A stretch of DNA of 64,000 nt, taken from Streptomyces avicenniae (GTDB taxonomy: Bacteria; Actinomycetota; Actinomycetes; Streptomycetales; Streptomycetaceae). Positions 1 to 7,343 of the stretch are shown here, piece by piece. The translations under genes and the position numbers were made by a program. Each line of letters begins with the position of its first letter. The first letter of the stretch is position 1. The notes under the pieces are model-generated. The model saw nothing but the letters and a program-made list of their open reading frames with translations. It was not told where the DNA came from and did not search any database. The stretch lies in NCBI RefSeq assembly GCF_000719135.1, contig NZ_JOEK01000005.1, forward strand, positions 124,001 through 188,000. Direction: 5' to 3'.

Positions 1-135
1 TGAGCCGTAACCGCCCCCGCCGCCGGTCGTCGAGGGCGGGCCTGAGCAGGCGCCGAGGGCGGCCGAGACGGCTCCGGCGGCGCCGAGCGCGGCGGTGGCC
101 CGTAGCAGGGCCCTGCGGTCGAGGGCATGGTTCAC
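1..135 (-). CDS. Tat-exported lipoprotein, N-terminal part only
   Basis: Only the first 45 codons are in the window; the gene runs off the left edge. It starts at a GTG preceded by a GGAGG-like site. The N-terminus has a twin arginine (residues 7-8, LDRRALLR), a hydrophobic Ala/Gly/Leu stretch and a lipobox LGAC with Cys30, followed by a Ser/Thr/Gly-rich linker. This fits a Tat-dependent lipoprotein anchored outside the membrane. Lipoproteins divergent from FadR/GntR regulators are often solute-binding proteins of ABC importers, but the ligand domain is not visible, so the role is inferred. Confidence 0.7.
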   Translation of the reverse strand, partial: MNHALDRRALLRATAALGAAGAVSAALGACSGPPSTTGGGGGYGS

Positions 136-169
136 GAACTCCTCCAGCGACGCTGCTCTTGGACGTCCT

Positions 170-244
170 ACGTACTACGTTCTATGTCCGAGCACCGTAG
201 GTTCGGCGGCGGAACGAGGTCAAGAGCCCGGACGTCAGATGTCC
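170..244. promoter_or_regulatory. Candidate operator sites between lipoprotein and GntR gene
   Basis: The divergent promoter region has several dyads: a perfect 5-1-5 palindrome ACGTA-C-TACGT at 170-180, just after GGACGTCC at 161-168, and an imperfect 15-bp dyad GGAC-GTCAGAT-GTCC at 230-244. Such dyads suit a dimeric GntR/FadR regulator controlling itself and the lipoprotein. Which dyad is bound is unknown. Confidence 0.4.
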
Positions 245-313
245 TATCTCCGGTGGCACAATGTGCATCTCCGGCCGGGAGGCAGGCCCGGTCAGGACCC
301 AGGGGAGGCCGAG

Positions 314-1030
314 ATGGCACGCCGCATGATGTCCGAGGAAGTGCAGAGCAGCATCAAGGAGCTGATCCTGCACCGCCGCCTCGCGCCCGGCGACCCGCTG
401 CCCACCGAGAGCGACCTGATGACGCTCTTCGGCGTCAGCCGCAACTCGGTGCGCGAGGCACTGAAGGCGCTCCAGGCCGTCAACGTCGTGGACATCCGGC
501 ACGGCTTCGGCACGTACGTCGGCTCGCTCAGCCTCGACTCGTTCGTCGAGGCCATGGTCTTCCGCGCCGCCGTCAGGCACCGCAGGGGCGAGGCGAGCCT
601 GCACGAGCTGCTTGAGGTCCGCGAGGCGCTGGAGGCCGGGCTCATCGTCGAGGTCGCGGGCGACGTGCCCGCCGAGGACCTCGCGCGGCTGCGGGAACTC
701 GTCGCCGCCATGGAACGCGAGGCCGCCGGGGGGCGCGTCTCGGCCGCGACGGACCGCGCGTTCCACGTCGCCCTCTACCGCTCGCTGGGGAACCACCTGC
801 TGAGCGAGGTGCTGGACGCCTTCTGGTCCGCCTTTCACCGCGTGCGCGGCGACCTGCGGGCCGACGACCAGGACCCGCGCGTCGTCTGCGCGCGGCACGA
901 GGACATCCTCGCCGCGCTGGAGGCGGGCGACGGGCCGCGGGCGGCGGTCGCGATGCGGGCGCACTTCGCGGGGATCAGGCACCTCCTCGCCGAGCACGCG
1001 ACCGCCACGACCGCCACCGCGGCGCCCTGA
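314..1030 (+). CDS. FadR-subfamily GntR transcriptional regulator
   Basis: 238 residues. The ATG at 314 is chosen because AGGGGAGG lies just upstream and the protein then begins at the usual GntR position. Residues 5-75 form a winged helix-turn-helix (GDPLPTESDLMTLFGVSRNSVREAL). The rest is an all-helical FCD ligand domain (ELLEVREALE; DRAFHVALYRSLGN; HEDILAALEAGD). FCD regulators usually sense small organic acids or sugars and repress neighbouring catabolic or uptake genes. It is divergent from the lipoprotein gene, its likely target. Confidence 0.88.
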   Translation: MARRMMSEEVQSSIKELILHRRLAPGDPLPTESDLMTLFGVSRNSVREALKALQAVNVVDIRHGFGTYVGSLSLDSFVEAMVFRAAVRHRRGEASLHELLEVREALEAGLIVEVAGDVPAEDLARLRELVAAMEREAAGGRVSAATDRAFHVALYRSLGNHLLSEVLDAFWSAFHRVRGDLRADDQDPRVVCARHEDILAALEAGDGPRAAVAMRAHFAGIRHLLAEHATATTATAAP

Positions 1031-1038
1031 GACACGGC

Positions 1039-1061
1039 CCCCCGCCTGCCGGGGGCGGGGG
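1039..1061. terminator. GC-rich hairpin between convergent genes
   Basis: CCCCCGCC and GGCGGGGG pair as a perfect 8-bp stem with a 7-nt loop. It sits in the 40-nt gap between the regulator and the convergent gene ending at 1071, so it probably ends transcription from both sides. There is no T-run. Confidence 0.6.
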
Positions 1062-1070
1062 ACCGGACCT

Positions 1071-1706
1071 TCAGGAGACGGCCACGCAGTCCTCCAGCCG
1101 CCCCGCGAGCGCGGGATCGGGGCGCGGGACCATCCCGAGATCCTGGTCACGCCCGATGTCCAGGCTCTCCAGCGCCTCCGCCAGCGCCCCCCGCGGCCAC
1201 CAGACGCGGGGCCGCGCCGTCCACTCGTGCTCGCGCTCCAGCGGCTCCAACTCGGCCGCCTGGCCCGCCCAGTGCTCCGCGTCCTCCGGCTCGCCGCGCT
1301 GGAGGTGCAGCAGGCACAGGCACAGCGCCGCCGTGGACGTCCCCGCGCCCGCGCTGAACTCCCACCAGAAGCGCGCCCCGTCCGTCAGCCCGCTCAGGTG
1401 CAGCAGGCAGGCGAAGACGAGGCCACCGGCGGGCTCGATCCGCTCGGAGTTGACGAGGCCGGCCATCCAGGCGGGGGCGCGCGCGTCCCGTACCAACGAG
1501 CCGCACAGGGCGAGCAGTTCGCGCCCCGACCGTTCCTCGTCGCTCTCGAACCGCCGGGCGGCGTCGTACGGGACGGTCAGCGCCGTGTCGTCCAGCGCGC
1601 GTTCGATGCGGCGCCGGGACGCGGCCAGGTCGGCGGCCGTCACCGCCCCCGGCAGGAACGCCGCCTCGGCCAGCAGCTCATCGATCGGCGTCGGCACCGC
1701 GTCCAC
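1071..1706 (-). CDS. Hypothetical protein downstream of sigma-like gene
   Basis: 211 residues, not recognised as a named family. The protein is acidic and helical, with Trp- and Leu-rich stretches (GLVFACLLHLSGLTDGARFWWEF; LCLCLLHLQRGEPEDAEHWAGQAAELEPLE) that resemble a degenerate TPR-like helical repeat. It overlaps the 3' end of the sigma-like gene by 29 nt, so the two are probably translationally coupled and may act together. A modulator of the sigma-like protein is one possibility, but no motif proves it. Confidence 0.65.
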   Translation of the reverse strand: MDAVPTPIDELLAEAAFLPGAVTAADLAASRRRIERALDDTALTVPYDAARRFESDEERSGRELLALCGSLVRDARAPAWMAGLVNSERIEPAGGLVFACLLHLSGLTDGARFWWEFSAGAGTSTAALCLCLLHLQRGEPEDAEHWAGQAAELEPLEREHEWTARPRVWWPRGALAEALESLDIGRDQDLGMVPRPDPALAGRLEDCVAVS

Positions 1707-2259
1707 CCCCGTCCAGCGACAGCTTCCGCGCCAGCGTGCGGCGCGCCAGGTGGCGGTAGGTACGGACCGTGACCTCGGCGATGCCCATGATCTCGGCCGT
1801 CCGCGCGGCGGGGTAGCCGAGGACGTACTGGAGCACGACCACGTCGAACTGCCGTTCCGGCAGCTCCGCGATGGCCGCGTACAGGCCCAAGGCGCTCTCC
1901 AGCACCGACAGTTCGGCGCGGAAGTCGTCCAACACGCGGCGGCTCACCTGCTGGAACGCGGCGGTGGCGGGCATCGTGTGCCGACGCCCCTCGAAGATCA
2001 GCCGTTCCTCGACGGCCGACTTCATCATCGCCCAGGCGGTGGCCTCGGGCGACTCCTCGCGCATCAGCATCGGCCAGTGCCGCGCGAGGTGCACGAACAC
2101 GCGGTCCACGAGGTCAACGGCGCGGCGCCGTTCGCCCAGTTGCAGCTCGGCGTACGACAGGTACACCGGGTAGTACCGCTCGTGGAACGCCCAGAAGGCG
2201 GCGGGCATCGTGACCCCGGCTTCCCGTACGTCCGGTCGCGCCGGTCCGTGCCCGCTCAC
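1678..2259 (-). CDS. ECF sigma-70-like protein
   Basis: 193 residues from the GTG at 2259, which overlaps the stop of the small upstream ORF as GTGA. An internal ATG at 2208 is the alternative. The C-terminal 60 residues are a sigma region 4 helix-turn-helix (ELPERQFDVVVLQYVLGYPA, then ...EIMGIAEVTVRTYRHLARRTL). The N-terminal half (FWAFHERYYPVYLSYAEL; ATAWAMMKSAVEERL) resembles a diverged region 2. It probably directs RNA polymerase or acts as a sigma-like regulator. No anti-sigma zinc-finger protein is next to it. Confidence 0.7.
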   Translation of the reverse strand: MSGHGPARPDVREAGVTMPAAFWAFHERYYPVYLSYAELQLGERRRAVDLVDRVFVHLARHWPMLMREESPEATAWAMMKSAVEERLIFEGRRHTMPATAAFQQVSRRVLDDFRAELSVLESALGLYAAIAELPERQFDVVVLQYVLGYPAARTAEIMGIAEVTVRTYRHLARRTLARKLSLDGGGRGADADR

Positions 2260-2408
2260 GCCCGCCCCCCACCACGCCGCGCCACGGCGTCGATGCCGAC
2301 GCGCACGCCGACGCCCAGCAGCCACCGGGCCAGCGTCCGTACGTCGGGGGCGAACACCCGCAGCGCCACGGCCATGGCCAGCGCGCCGTTCGCGGTGTCG
2401 TAACTCAA
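2256..2408 (-). CDS. Small protein (50 aa) heading the sigma-like operon
   Basis: A 50-codon frame starting at TTG (2408), with GAAGGAG 8 nt upstream and no internal stop. Its TGA overlaps the GTG of the sigma-like gene in a GTGA arrangement, which supports real translation. The protein is Ala/Val/Arg-rich (ANGALAMAVALRVFAPDVRT; RWLLGVGVRVGIDAVARRGG) and may form one amphipathic helix. Function unknown; it could be a small partner of the sigma-like protein or mainly a coupling leader. Confidence 0.5.
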   Translation of the reverse strand: MSYDTANGALAMAVALRVFAPDVRTLARWLLGVGVRVGIDAVARRGGGRA

Positions 2409-2534
2409 CTCCTGTGCTCCTTCGGGAGATCCGGCGAGAGCGTGCTCGCCCTCAGCAATCAGCTAAGCGCGCGGAGTGCCCGAACGTGGAAGGGGGTGAC
2501 CATATCTTTCCGGAGCGTGACCCCCCACAACGGG

Positions 2535-2621
2535 GCATATGCCAGCGGCACATGCTCATCCACCTCCCCACCAGCCACGACCACCCCGGCGCACGCCCGC
2601 GCATATGTCAGACGGCACATG
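2535..2621. repeat. Two copies of a CATATG-CAG-CGGCACATG motif
   Basis: Near-identical 20/21-nt direct repeats at 2535-2554 and 2601-2621 both read GCATATG, then CAG, then CGGCACATG, differing by one substitution and one insertion. They lie 127-213 nt upstream of the sigma-like operon start and could be binding sites for its activator. Confidence 0.45.
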
Positions 2622-2639
2622 GCGACGTGACGCAGGTCA

Positions 2640-2870
2640 CGGCAGATGCGGATGGGCGAGGTGGTTCGTTCCACGGCGGCCGGGACCGGAAGCGGCAACC
2701 CCGCCTGCTTCCGGCCGCTTTCCGATTCCTCGGCCAGGCGCTGCCGGTGGCCGAGCGGTTCATCGACAACGCCGCCGACCTGAGCGAGGTCAACAAGGGG
2801 ATCATCGGCATCGACGACTCCATGGACGCGTCCATGAACCGGATGGACAGAGGCCGGCCGAACGTACACG
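2640..2870 (+). other. Possible gene remnant in the 2409-3002 gap
   Basis: The 594-nt gap has no convincing complete gene. One plus frame gives protein-like sequence ending near 2870 (ALPVAERFIDNAADLSEVNK, then GIIGIDDSMDASMNRMDRG), unlike the Arg/Pro-rich translation of random high-GC DNA. No start codon with a ribosome site precedes it, so it may be the tail of a decayed gene. Family not recognised. A small hairpin CCGAAG-TCGG-CTTCGG lies at 2942-2957. Confidence 0.3.
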
Positions 2871-3002
2871 GGGGAAGTGCTTGTGGCCGACGGGGCGGCA
2901 GCCCTCCCCCGCACGGCTGAGAAAGAGGGACGAGGCTCATCCCGAAGTCGGCTTCGGAGGTGGCCCTCAGGGGCGATGCCGGGTGGACGGGACACCGCGA
3001 CG

Positions 3003-3533
3003 ATGGTGCACATGCCGACGACGCAACTCGACACGAGGCTTCCGCCCCCGCCTCCTTGGGCTGTCCGTGCCGCCCACGCCGCCGCGCTGGTCACCGTGCC
3101 GTCCGGGATCTGGCGCCTGCTGCTGGCGGCCGGTTTCACCGCCGGGTACACCGAGGCCGGGTACGAGGCGATGGGCTTCACCGGCTGGGGCGCGGTGTAC
3201 GTGGTCGGGCTGACGGTGGGTGGAGAACTGCTCGCGCTGCTCACGCTCGGGCTGATCCGGCCGTGGGGTGAGGTGCTGCCGCGGTGGGTCCCCGTCGTCG
3301 GCGGGCGTCGGCCGAACCAGCGGGCGGTGACCGTGGCGGCGGGCCTCGGCGCCGGGGTGCTGACGCTGGCCCTCGGCCAGTTCGCCTTCTGGTGGGCCTT
3401 CCCTCATCAGGACATGACCCCTCTCGGCAGCACGATCGCCGGAATCCTCTACCTGCCGCTGGTCGCCTGGGGCCCCCTCCTCGCCGCCGTCACCCTCGCC
3501 CACCACCGTCGGCGTCACGCCGCAGGGCTCTGA
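3003..3533 (+). CDS. Integral membrane protein, unknown function
   Basis: 176 residues from the ATG at 3003; ATG codons at 2976 and 3012 are alternatives. About four membrane segments are visible: AALVTVPSGIWRLLLAAGF, then GAVYVVGLTVGGELLALLTL, then VAAGLGAGVLTLALGQFAFW, then TIAGILYLPLVAWGPLLAAV. The protein ends in a basic His/Arg tail (HHRRRHAAGL). Short four-helix proteins like this are common in actinomycetes and have no assigned role. It is the last intact gene before the CRISPR island. Confidence 0.72.
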   Translation: MVHMPTTQLDTRLPPPPPWAVRAAHAAALVTVPSGIWRLLLAAGFTAGYTEAGYEAMGFTGWGAVYVVGLTVGGELLALLTLGLIRPWGEVLPRWVPVVGGRRPNQRAVTVAAGLGAGVLTLALGQFAFWWAFPHQDMTPLGSTIAGILYLPLVAWGPLLAAVTLAHHRRRHAAGL

Positions 3534-3535
3534 CC

Positions 3536-3650
3536 GGTCCGGCCTTCCTGCTCCGCGTCCACGCCCGCTTCGTCCTCGGCACCGGCGAGGACGCCAACCG
3601 CCGCGTCAGCGAGTGGCTCCAGCGCTGGGGACAGCCCCCTGCGGAGCCCG
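3536..3650 (+). pseudogene. Remnant of a tyrosine-recombinase C-terminus
   Basis: After the stop of the membrane gene, one frame reads FLLRVHARFVLGTGEDANRR, then VSEWLQRWG. Actinobacterial tyrosine recombinases characteristically end with a catalytic-Tyr segment of the form L-(R/K)-(V/I)-Y-A-(R/K), a Gly/Asp/Glu loop and ANRRI. Here the Tyr position is His (RVHAR), so it would be inactive. Nothing upstream in frame encodes the rest of the enzyme. It borders array 1, mirroring the broken integrase at the other end of the island. Confidence 0.5.
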
Positions 3651-3666
3651 GGTTCCCCCAAATCCC

Positions 3667-4488
3667 CCACCCGCCTCCGCGCGTGCGGAAAGGACACCGG
3701 GTTCGACAGTGCGTTGTTGATCCCGGCCGGAATACCTCCGCGCGTGCGGAGAGGACAGCCCCGGGGCCGTCGTCCGCAGCAGCCGTACCGGAACACCTCC
3801 ACGCGTGCGGAGAGGACGGGGGCGACGCGGAGGACGCGCCGCCAGTCGTCGGAACACCTCCGCGCGTGCGGAGAGGACGCCCAGCCACTCAGCTACCGTC
3901 ACGTCTCGCCCGGAACACCTCCGCGCGTGCGGAGAGGACCCGCCGAGCTGCCCGATCGTCTCGGGCGTCATCGGAACACCTCCGCGCGTGCGGAGAGGAC
4001 AAGGCCCGCCCCACGCCATCCAGCACCTCATCCGGAACACCTCCGCGCGTGCGGAGAGGACATCACGACCCCCGTCAACGAATATGCCAATGGCGGAACA
4101 CCTCCGCGCGTGCGGAGAGGACCGCTGCGCCCAGCTACGCAGCGCCCCCGGGATCGGAACACCTCCGCGCGTGCGGAGAGGACACCGGCCGCGTCATCGA
4201 CTCGTGGTGGCGCAGCGGAACACCTCCGCGCGTGCGGAGAGGACCCGCCGAGGCGCAGATCCAGTTCGCCGAGTCCCGGAACACCTCCGCGCGTGCGGAG
4301 AGGACGCCTCCAGCACGTCCTCGGCGATGCGCTGCCACGGAACACCTCCGCGCGTGCGGAGAGGACCCCTCGCTCCGTGAGGCGTTCGGGGGCAACAGCG
4401 GAACACCTCCGCGCGTGCGGAGAGGACTCCACTATCTGCTGTTGGATCTCGGCGAGCGCCGGAACACCTCCGCGCGTGCGGAGAGGAC
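3667..4488 (-). CRISPR. CRISPR array 1, type I-E, 14 repeats and 13 spacers
   Basis: 29-nt repeats recur every 61 nt exactly (32-nt spacers). Read on the minus strand, each starts GTCCTC, has stem CTCCGC-ACGC-GCGGAG and ends GTGTTCCG. The leftmost copy (3667-3695) is badly degenerate and those at 3728 and 3789 carry single changes. Repeat decay therefore lies at the left, and the leader is at the right, next to cas2. The repeat differs from array 2 at three positions (3, 12, 15), two of them in the hairpin loop. No spacer was seen to match elsewhere in the window. Confidence 0.97.
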
Positions 4489-4510
4489 ACTTTCTGACCT
4501 GCGACGTCAG
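4489..4510 (-). promoter_or_regulatory. Leader end of array 1
   Basis: Only 18 nt separate the cas2 stop from the first repeat, so the leader must extend into cas2. On the minus strand the last bases read CGCAGGTCAGAAAGT, very like the end of leader 2 (CGCAGGTCAAAAAG). The shared motif probably marks the site used by Cas1-Cas2 when new spacers are added. The array is likely also read through from the cas operon. Confidence 0.6.
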
Positions 4511-4818
4511 AGTGACTTTGCTGTTTCTTGACCTTCCTTTCGGAAGCCGATCAGGGTCAACCCATCGAAGTCGAGTGGGTGTCTGCGACGGGTCCCTGCC
4601 GTACGTAGGGAGAAGCCTTGCTCGTTGGCGTCCGGGTACGCAAGAACGGCCAGGCCGTCGCCGATGACGGCGGAGACCGAGGTCCACAGTTCGTCGCGGA
4701 CGCGGGCCGAGACGGTGCCGACGTAGAGCTGCGGGGTGACCTCCAGCAGCCAGCGGCTGAGGGCGCCTCGGAGGTGGTCGGGGACCGCTGTCGCCGAGAT
4801 CATGATCATGGATGCCAT
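4507..4818 (-). CDS. cas2: CRISPR-associated endoribonuclease-fold protein Cas2 (I-E)
   Basis: 103 residues from the ATG at 4818; an in-frame ATG at 4809 is also possible. It shows the I-E Cas2 signature: a first beta strand (MIMISATAV), then LRGALSRWLLEVTPQLYVG and RVRDELW. Cas2 bridges two Cas1 dimers to form the spacer-integration complex. It starts 19 nt after the cas1 stop and is the last gene of the operon. Its 3' end overlaps the leader region of array 1. Confidence 0.95.
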   Translation of the reverse strand: MASMIMISATAVPDHLRGALSRWLLEVTPQLYVGTVSARVRDELWTSVSAVIGDGLAVLAYPDANEQGFSLRTAGTRRRHPLDFDGLTLIGFRKEGQETAKSL

Positions 4819-4837
4819 GGGTGCGGCCTCTCGTCTC

Positions 4838-5818
4838 TCATGTCTCGGCCCCGTGGTTGATCCCGCCGGGGATGGCGCCGGCGATTGGGTCCCAGAGGTC
4901 AACGAGCTGCTCGTCGGGGTCCTCGATCTCGTAATCACCTGCCGGGTCCAGCAGTTGCTGGATGTCGGCGACGATGCGCGGCAGCAGCTTGAACAGCCGC
5001 AGTCCGTCGCGGAAGGAGCGGCGGGCCTGGGCCTCCGGGTTGGTGGAGGCGTGGAGCGAGAACGCCAGCGGGATCGTGAGCTGCGCCTTGTACAGGTCAG
5101 CGACGTCGTACACGAACGCCTGCTGGTTGCCGCTGTGGATGTACCCCAGCGCCGGTGAGCAGCCCAGGGCGACGATGGCCGCGTGGACGATCCCGTACAG
5201 GCAGGTGTTGGCGGACGAGAGCGCGAGGTTCACCGGGTCTTGGTCCTCCCAGGACGCCGGATCGTAGTTGCGCCGGAAGCGGCCGATCTTGTGCTGCTTC
5301 GCGAGGAGTTGGTAGTGGGCCTTGACCCGCGCACCTTCGAAGCCGCGTAGTTGTTGCAGCGTCGCGTCGGCCGCGACCGTCCCTTCCCCGAAACGCATCT
5401 CGTACATCGCCCGCGCGACGCTGAGTCGTTGCTCGTCGTCCGCCCAGGCTCGGGTCTGACGCTCCAACCAGGTGGTGGTGAGGGAGTCGGGCAATGTTGC
5501 GGCGTAGCAGCGGACTCCACCCGAGCCGACGACCAGGACGGTGGTCCCGTGGCGAGCCAGAGTCGCCAGGGCCCGGGCGGTGATGGATGTCCCGGGGCCC
5601 AAGAGGACGCAACTCAGGGCTGCCGTCGGCAGGTAGACCGTCTCGGTGCCGCGCCGCTCGCTGGTGATTTCGGCGCAGACGCCGGTGTCGTCCTGCTGTA
5701 TGCGCACCACGTCGAGGTAGAGGAACGAGAGGGAGTCGGCGATGCGCGGCAGCATCGCGACCGTGGGCGCGGCCAGTCGGCGCCGCGCCTGGCTGGGAGT
5801 CTGCGGCGCGACTGTCAT
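4838..5818 (-). CDS. cas1: CRISPR integrase Cas1 (I-E)
   Basis: 326 residues; the ATG at 5818 overlaps the cas6e stop (ATGA). Predicted metal ligands are Glu161 (RGFEGARVKAHY), His228 (GYIHSG) and Asp241 (YDVADLYK). Their spacing, 67 and 13 residues, equals that of E. coli Cas1 Glu141/His208/Asp221, so the active site looks intact. It cuts and joins prespacers at the leader-repeat junction together with Cas2. The length is normal for the family. Confidence 0.97.
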   Translation of the reverse strand: MTVAPQTPSQARRRLAAPTVAMLPRIADSLSFLYLDVVRIQQDDTGVCAEITSERRGTETVYLPTAALSCVLLGPGTSITARALATLARHGTTVLVVGSGGVRCYAATLPDSLTTTWLERQTRAWADDEQRLSVARAMYEMRFGEGTVAADATLQQLRGFEGARVKAHYQLLAKQHKIGRFRRNYDPASWEDQDPVNLALSSANTCLYGIVHAAIVALGCSPALGYIHSGNQQAFVYDVADLYKAQLTIPLAFSLHASTNPEAQARRSFRDGLRLFKLLPRIVADIQQLLDPAGDYEIEDPDEQLVDLWDPIAGAIPGGINHGAET

Positions 5819-6489
5819 GACCCACCCCCGGCCGGTGCGATCGTCAACAGCCCGCAGCCGTAGGACTTGGCGCGGCCAACGCCCGCGATGATCCGTTCCC
5901 GGAGCTGATCCGCGTCCGTGACGACGGCGGTGCCGTCGAACTGGGTGCGGTGGTGTCGCATGTGCTGCTTCGCCGCCTCCCCCGAGGTGCCGCGCGGGCC
6001 GCGCACCGTATCGACCGGGTGGGAGAGCACGCTTTCGACGTCCAGGCCGGCGGCGATCGCCTGCCGTTGCCACCACTCGTCGGCGACCCGCCCGCTCAAC
6101 GGCACGATCGCCTTCAACTGATACAGCTCGCGGGTGGTCGCACCGGGGCGCCGCACGGCGTTCGCCACGCAGCGGTAGCGAATCCGGCGTCCCGGCTTGA
6201 GCGCGTCGAGCAGCGGGTCGAGGGACCTGCTCCGCAGCGCGCCGTAGCCCTCGGGCAGCCGGGCGGGATCGGGCTCGTGGGCGCTCTGGATCAGGACGGC
6301 GTACCCCTGGGGCGTGTCCTCGACGCGGAACAGCACGCCGAACTGGGCGCGCGCGTCGTCGCCCTCGGTCTCCGGGAAGAGGGACATCACGCGTCGATGC
6401 AAGTTGATCGCCGCTTTGCTGCTCCCCAGGTCGGCTTGGACCGCGCGGGAACGCGGGTTGAGCGTGAGTCGGCTGAGCCAGACGGTCAC
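5815..6489 (-). CDS. cas6e: crRNA-processing endoribonuclease Cas6e (CasE)
   Basis: 224 residues; the GTG at 6489 overlaps the cas5e stop (GTGA). It begins VTVWLSRLTLNPRSRAV and has the conserved His31 in LHRRVMSLFP, the expected catalytic residue, plus the C-terminal glycine-rich RNA-binding loop GVGRAKSYGCGLLTIAP. It cuts the repeat hairpin after the 3' side of the stem, leaving the 8-nt GTGTTCCG handle, and stays in Cascade as the head subunit. Confidence 0.96.
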   Translation of the reverse strand: MTVWLSRLTLNPRSRAVQADLGSSKAAINLHRRVMSLFPETEGDDARAQFGVLFRVEDTPQGYAVLIQSAHEPDPARLPEGYGALRSRSLDPLLDALKPGRRIRYRCVANAVRRPGATTRELYQLKAIVPLSGRVADEWWQRQAIAAGLDVESVLSHPVDTVRGPRGTSGEAAKQHMRHHRTQFDGTAVVTDADQLRERIIAGVGRAKSYGCGLLTIAPAGGGS

Positions 6490-7343
6490 GGGGCCACCCC
6501 GTCCTCGGACGGCACCCGATACGCCGCCAGGTGCTTCTCCAGCACGGCGAGGTACGGGGCGCCCAGCCCGGCGAACCGTTCCTCGGGAACGGCGACGGTG
6601 CGGCGGTAGAGCGGGCGCACCCGGTAAGTCCGCTGCTTCGGGTGAAAGGAACGGGGGTCGTCGTTGATCGTGCTGGTCGGCCGCGCGGATTCGTCGGCGG
6701 GAGAGGACTCCCACCCGTTGGGTACCGGCAGCGCGTCCAGGGGCTCGTCCGAGAGGAAGACGAGGTTCAACGGCCCGGCACCCTCAGCACGTTCGGCCGA
6801 GACGGGCAGCCTGACCAGTTCCTCCAGCGGGCGCTCGCTTCGCGCCAGCAGCACCGGCCCTTCGGGTGGGCAGGAGCGCCGACCGAGGTAGAACGGCCAA
6901 CGCGGTTCGCGCAGCGCCTCGGCGTACCGGCTCAGGGTCTTCGCGTCCGGCCCGCCGGGAGCGCTCGTCAGCGCGGCGGTGAACACCGCGTCGGCGAGGT
7001 ACGCGCGCCGGCTGAGCAAGGTGGCGGTCGTCCCACCGCGCTTCTTGCCCTCGGCGGTTGTGACGGTGTCGCGGTTCGGCAGGCCGCCGCCCACCGTGTG
7101 CAGGTCGGTCATCATGACGCCCGGCCGGTCCTCGCGCACGGTCAGCGAGAGGGCGATCAGATCGTCCAGCGGCTCCCCACGCTTGCGGCCGAGCGCGGCG
7201 GCCAGCATCCCGATGACGCCCGAGCGGGTGGGAAACCGCGCGGTGTCCCGATCCGTGAAGTGGCTCTTCTCGCCCCAGGACTGGAGCGGACCGGCCAGCC
7301 GCAGCAGCAGACCCGGCCGGTCTTCGGCTTCCGAACTGGTCAC
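6486..7343 (-). CDS. cas5e: Cascade subunit Cas5e (CasD)
   Basis: 285 residues; ATG at 7343 overlapping the cas7e stop (ATGA). The N-terminal signature LLLRLAGPLQSWGEKSHF and FPTRSGVIGMLAAALG is typical of Cas5. The subunit caps the crRNA 5' handle in Cascade. The protein is somewhat longer than E. coli CasD (about 225 aa) because of an extended C-terminal region. Confidence 0.95.
   Translation of the reverse strand: MTSSEAEDRPGLLLRLAGPLQSWGEKSHFTDRDTARFPTRSGVIGMLAAALGRKRGEPLDDLIALSLTVREDRPGVMMTDLHTVGGGLPNRDTVTTAEGKKRGGTTATLLSRRAYLADAVFTAALTSAPGGPDAKTLSRYAEALREPRWPFYLGRRSCPPEGPVLLARSERPLEELVRLPVSAERAEGAGPLNLVFLSDEPLDALPVPNGWESSPADESARPTSTINDDPRSFHPKQRTYRVRPLYRRTVAVPEERFAGLGAPYLAVLEKHLAAYRVPSEDGVAP

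Noticed and set aside
182..1150. Long minus-strand frame over the FadR gene
   Set aside because: Arg/Pro/Gly-rich shadow of the plus-strand regulator, with no domain pattern or ribosome site.
3400..3700. A left attachment-site copy of the tRNA-Tyr 3' end
   Set aside because: I found no stretch matching the tRNA T-arm and acceptor near the left recombinase relic, so island borders remain unproven.
4428..4459. Self-targeting by array 1 spacers
   Set aside because: I compared the spacers by eye with the rest of the window and saw no match; only spacer 1 of array 2 matches.
3714..4667. Long open frames through array 1 on both strands
   Set aside because: They translate the 61-nt repeat unit over and over (RNTSARAERT, EHLRACGED) and are artefacts of the CRISPR array.
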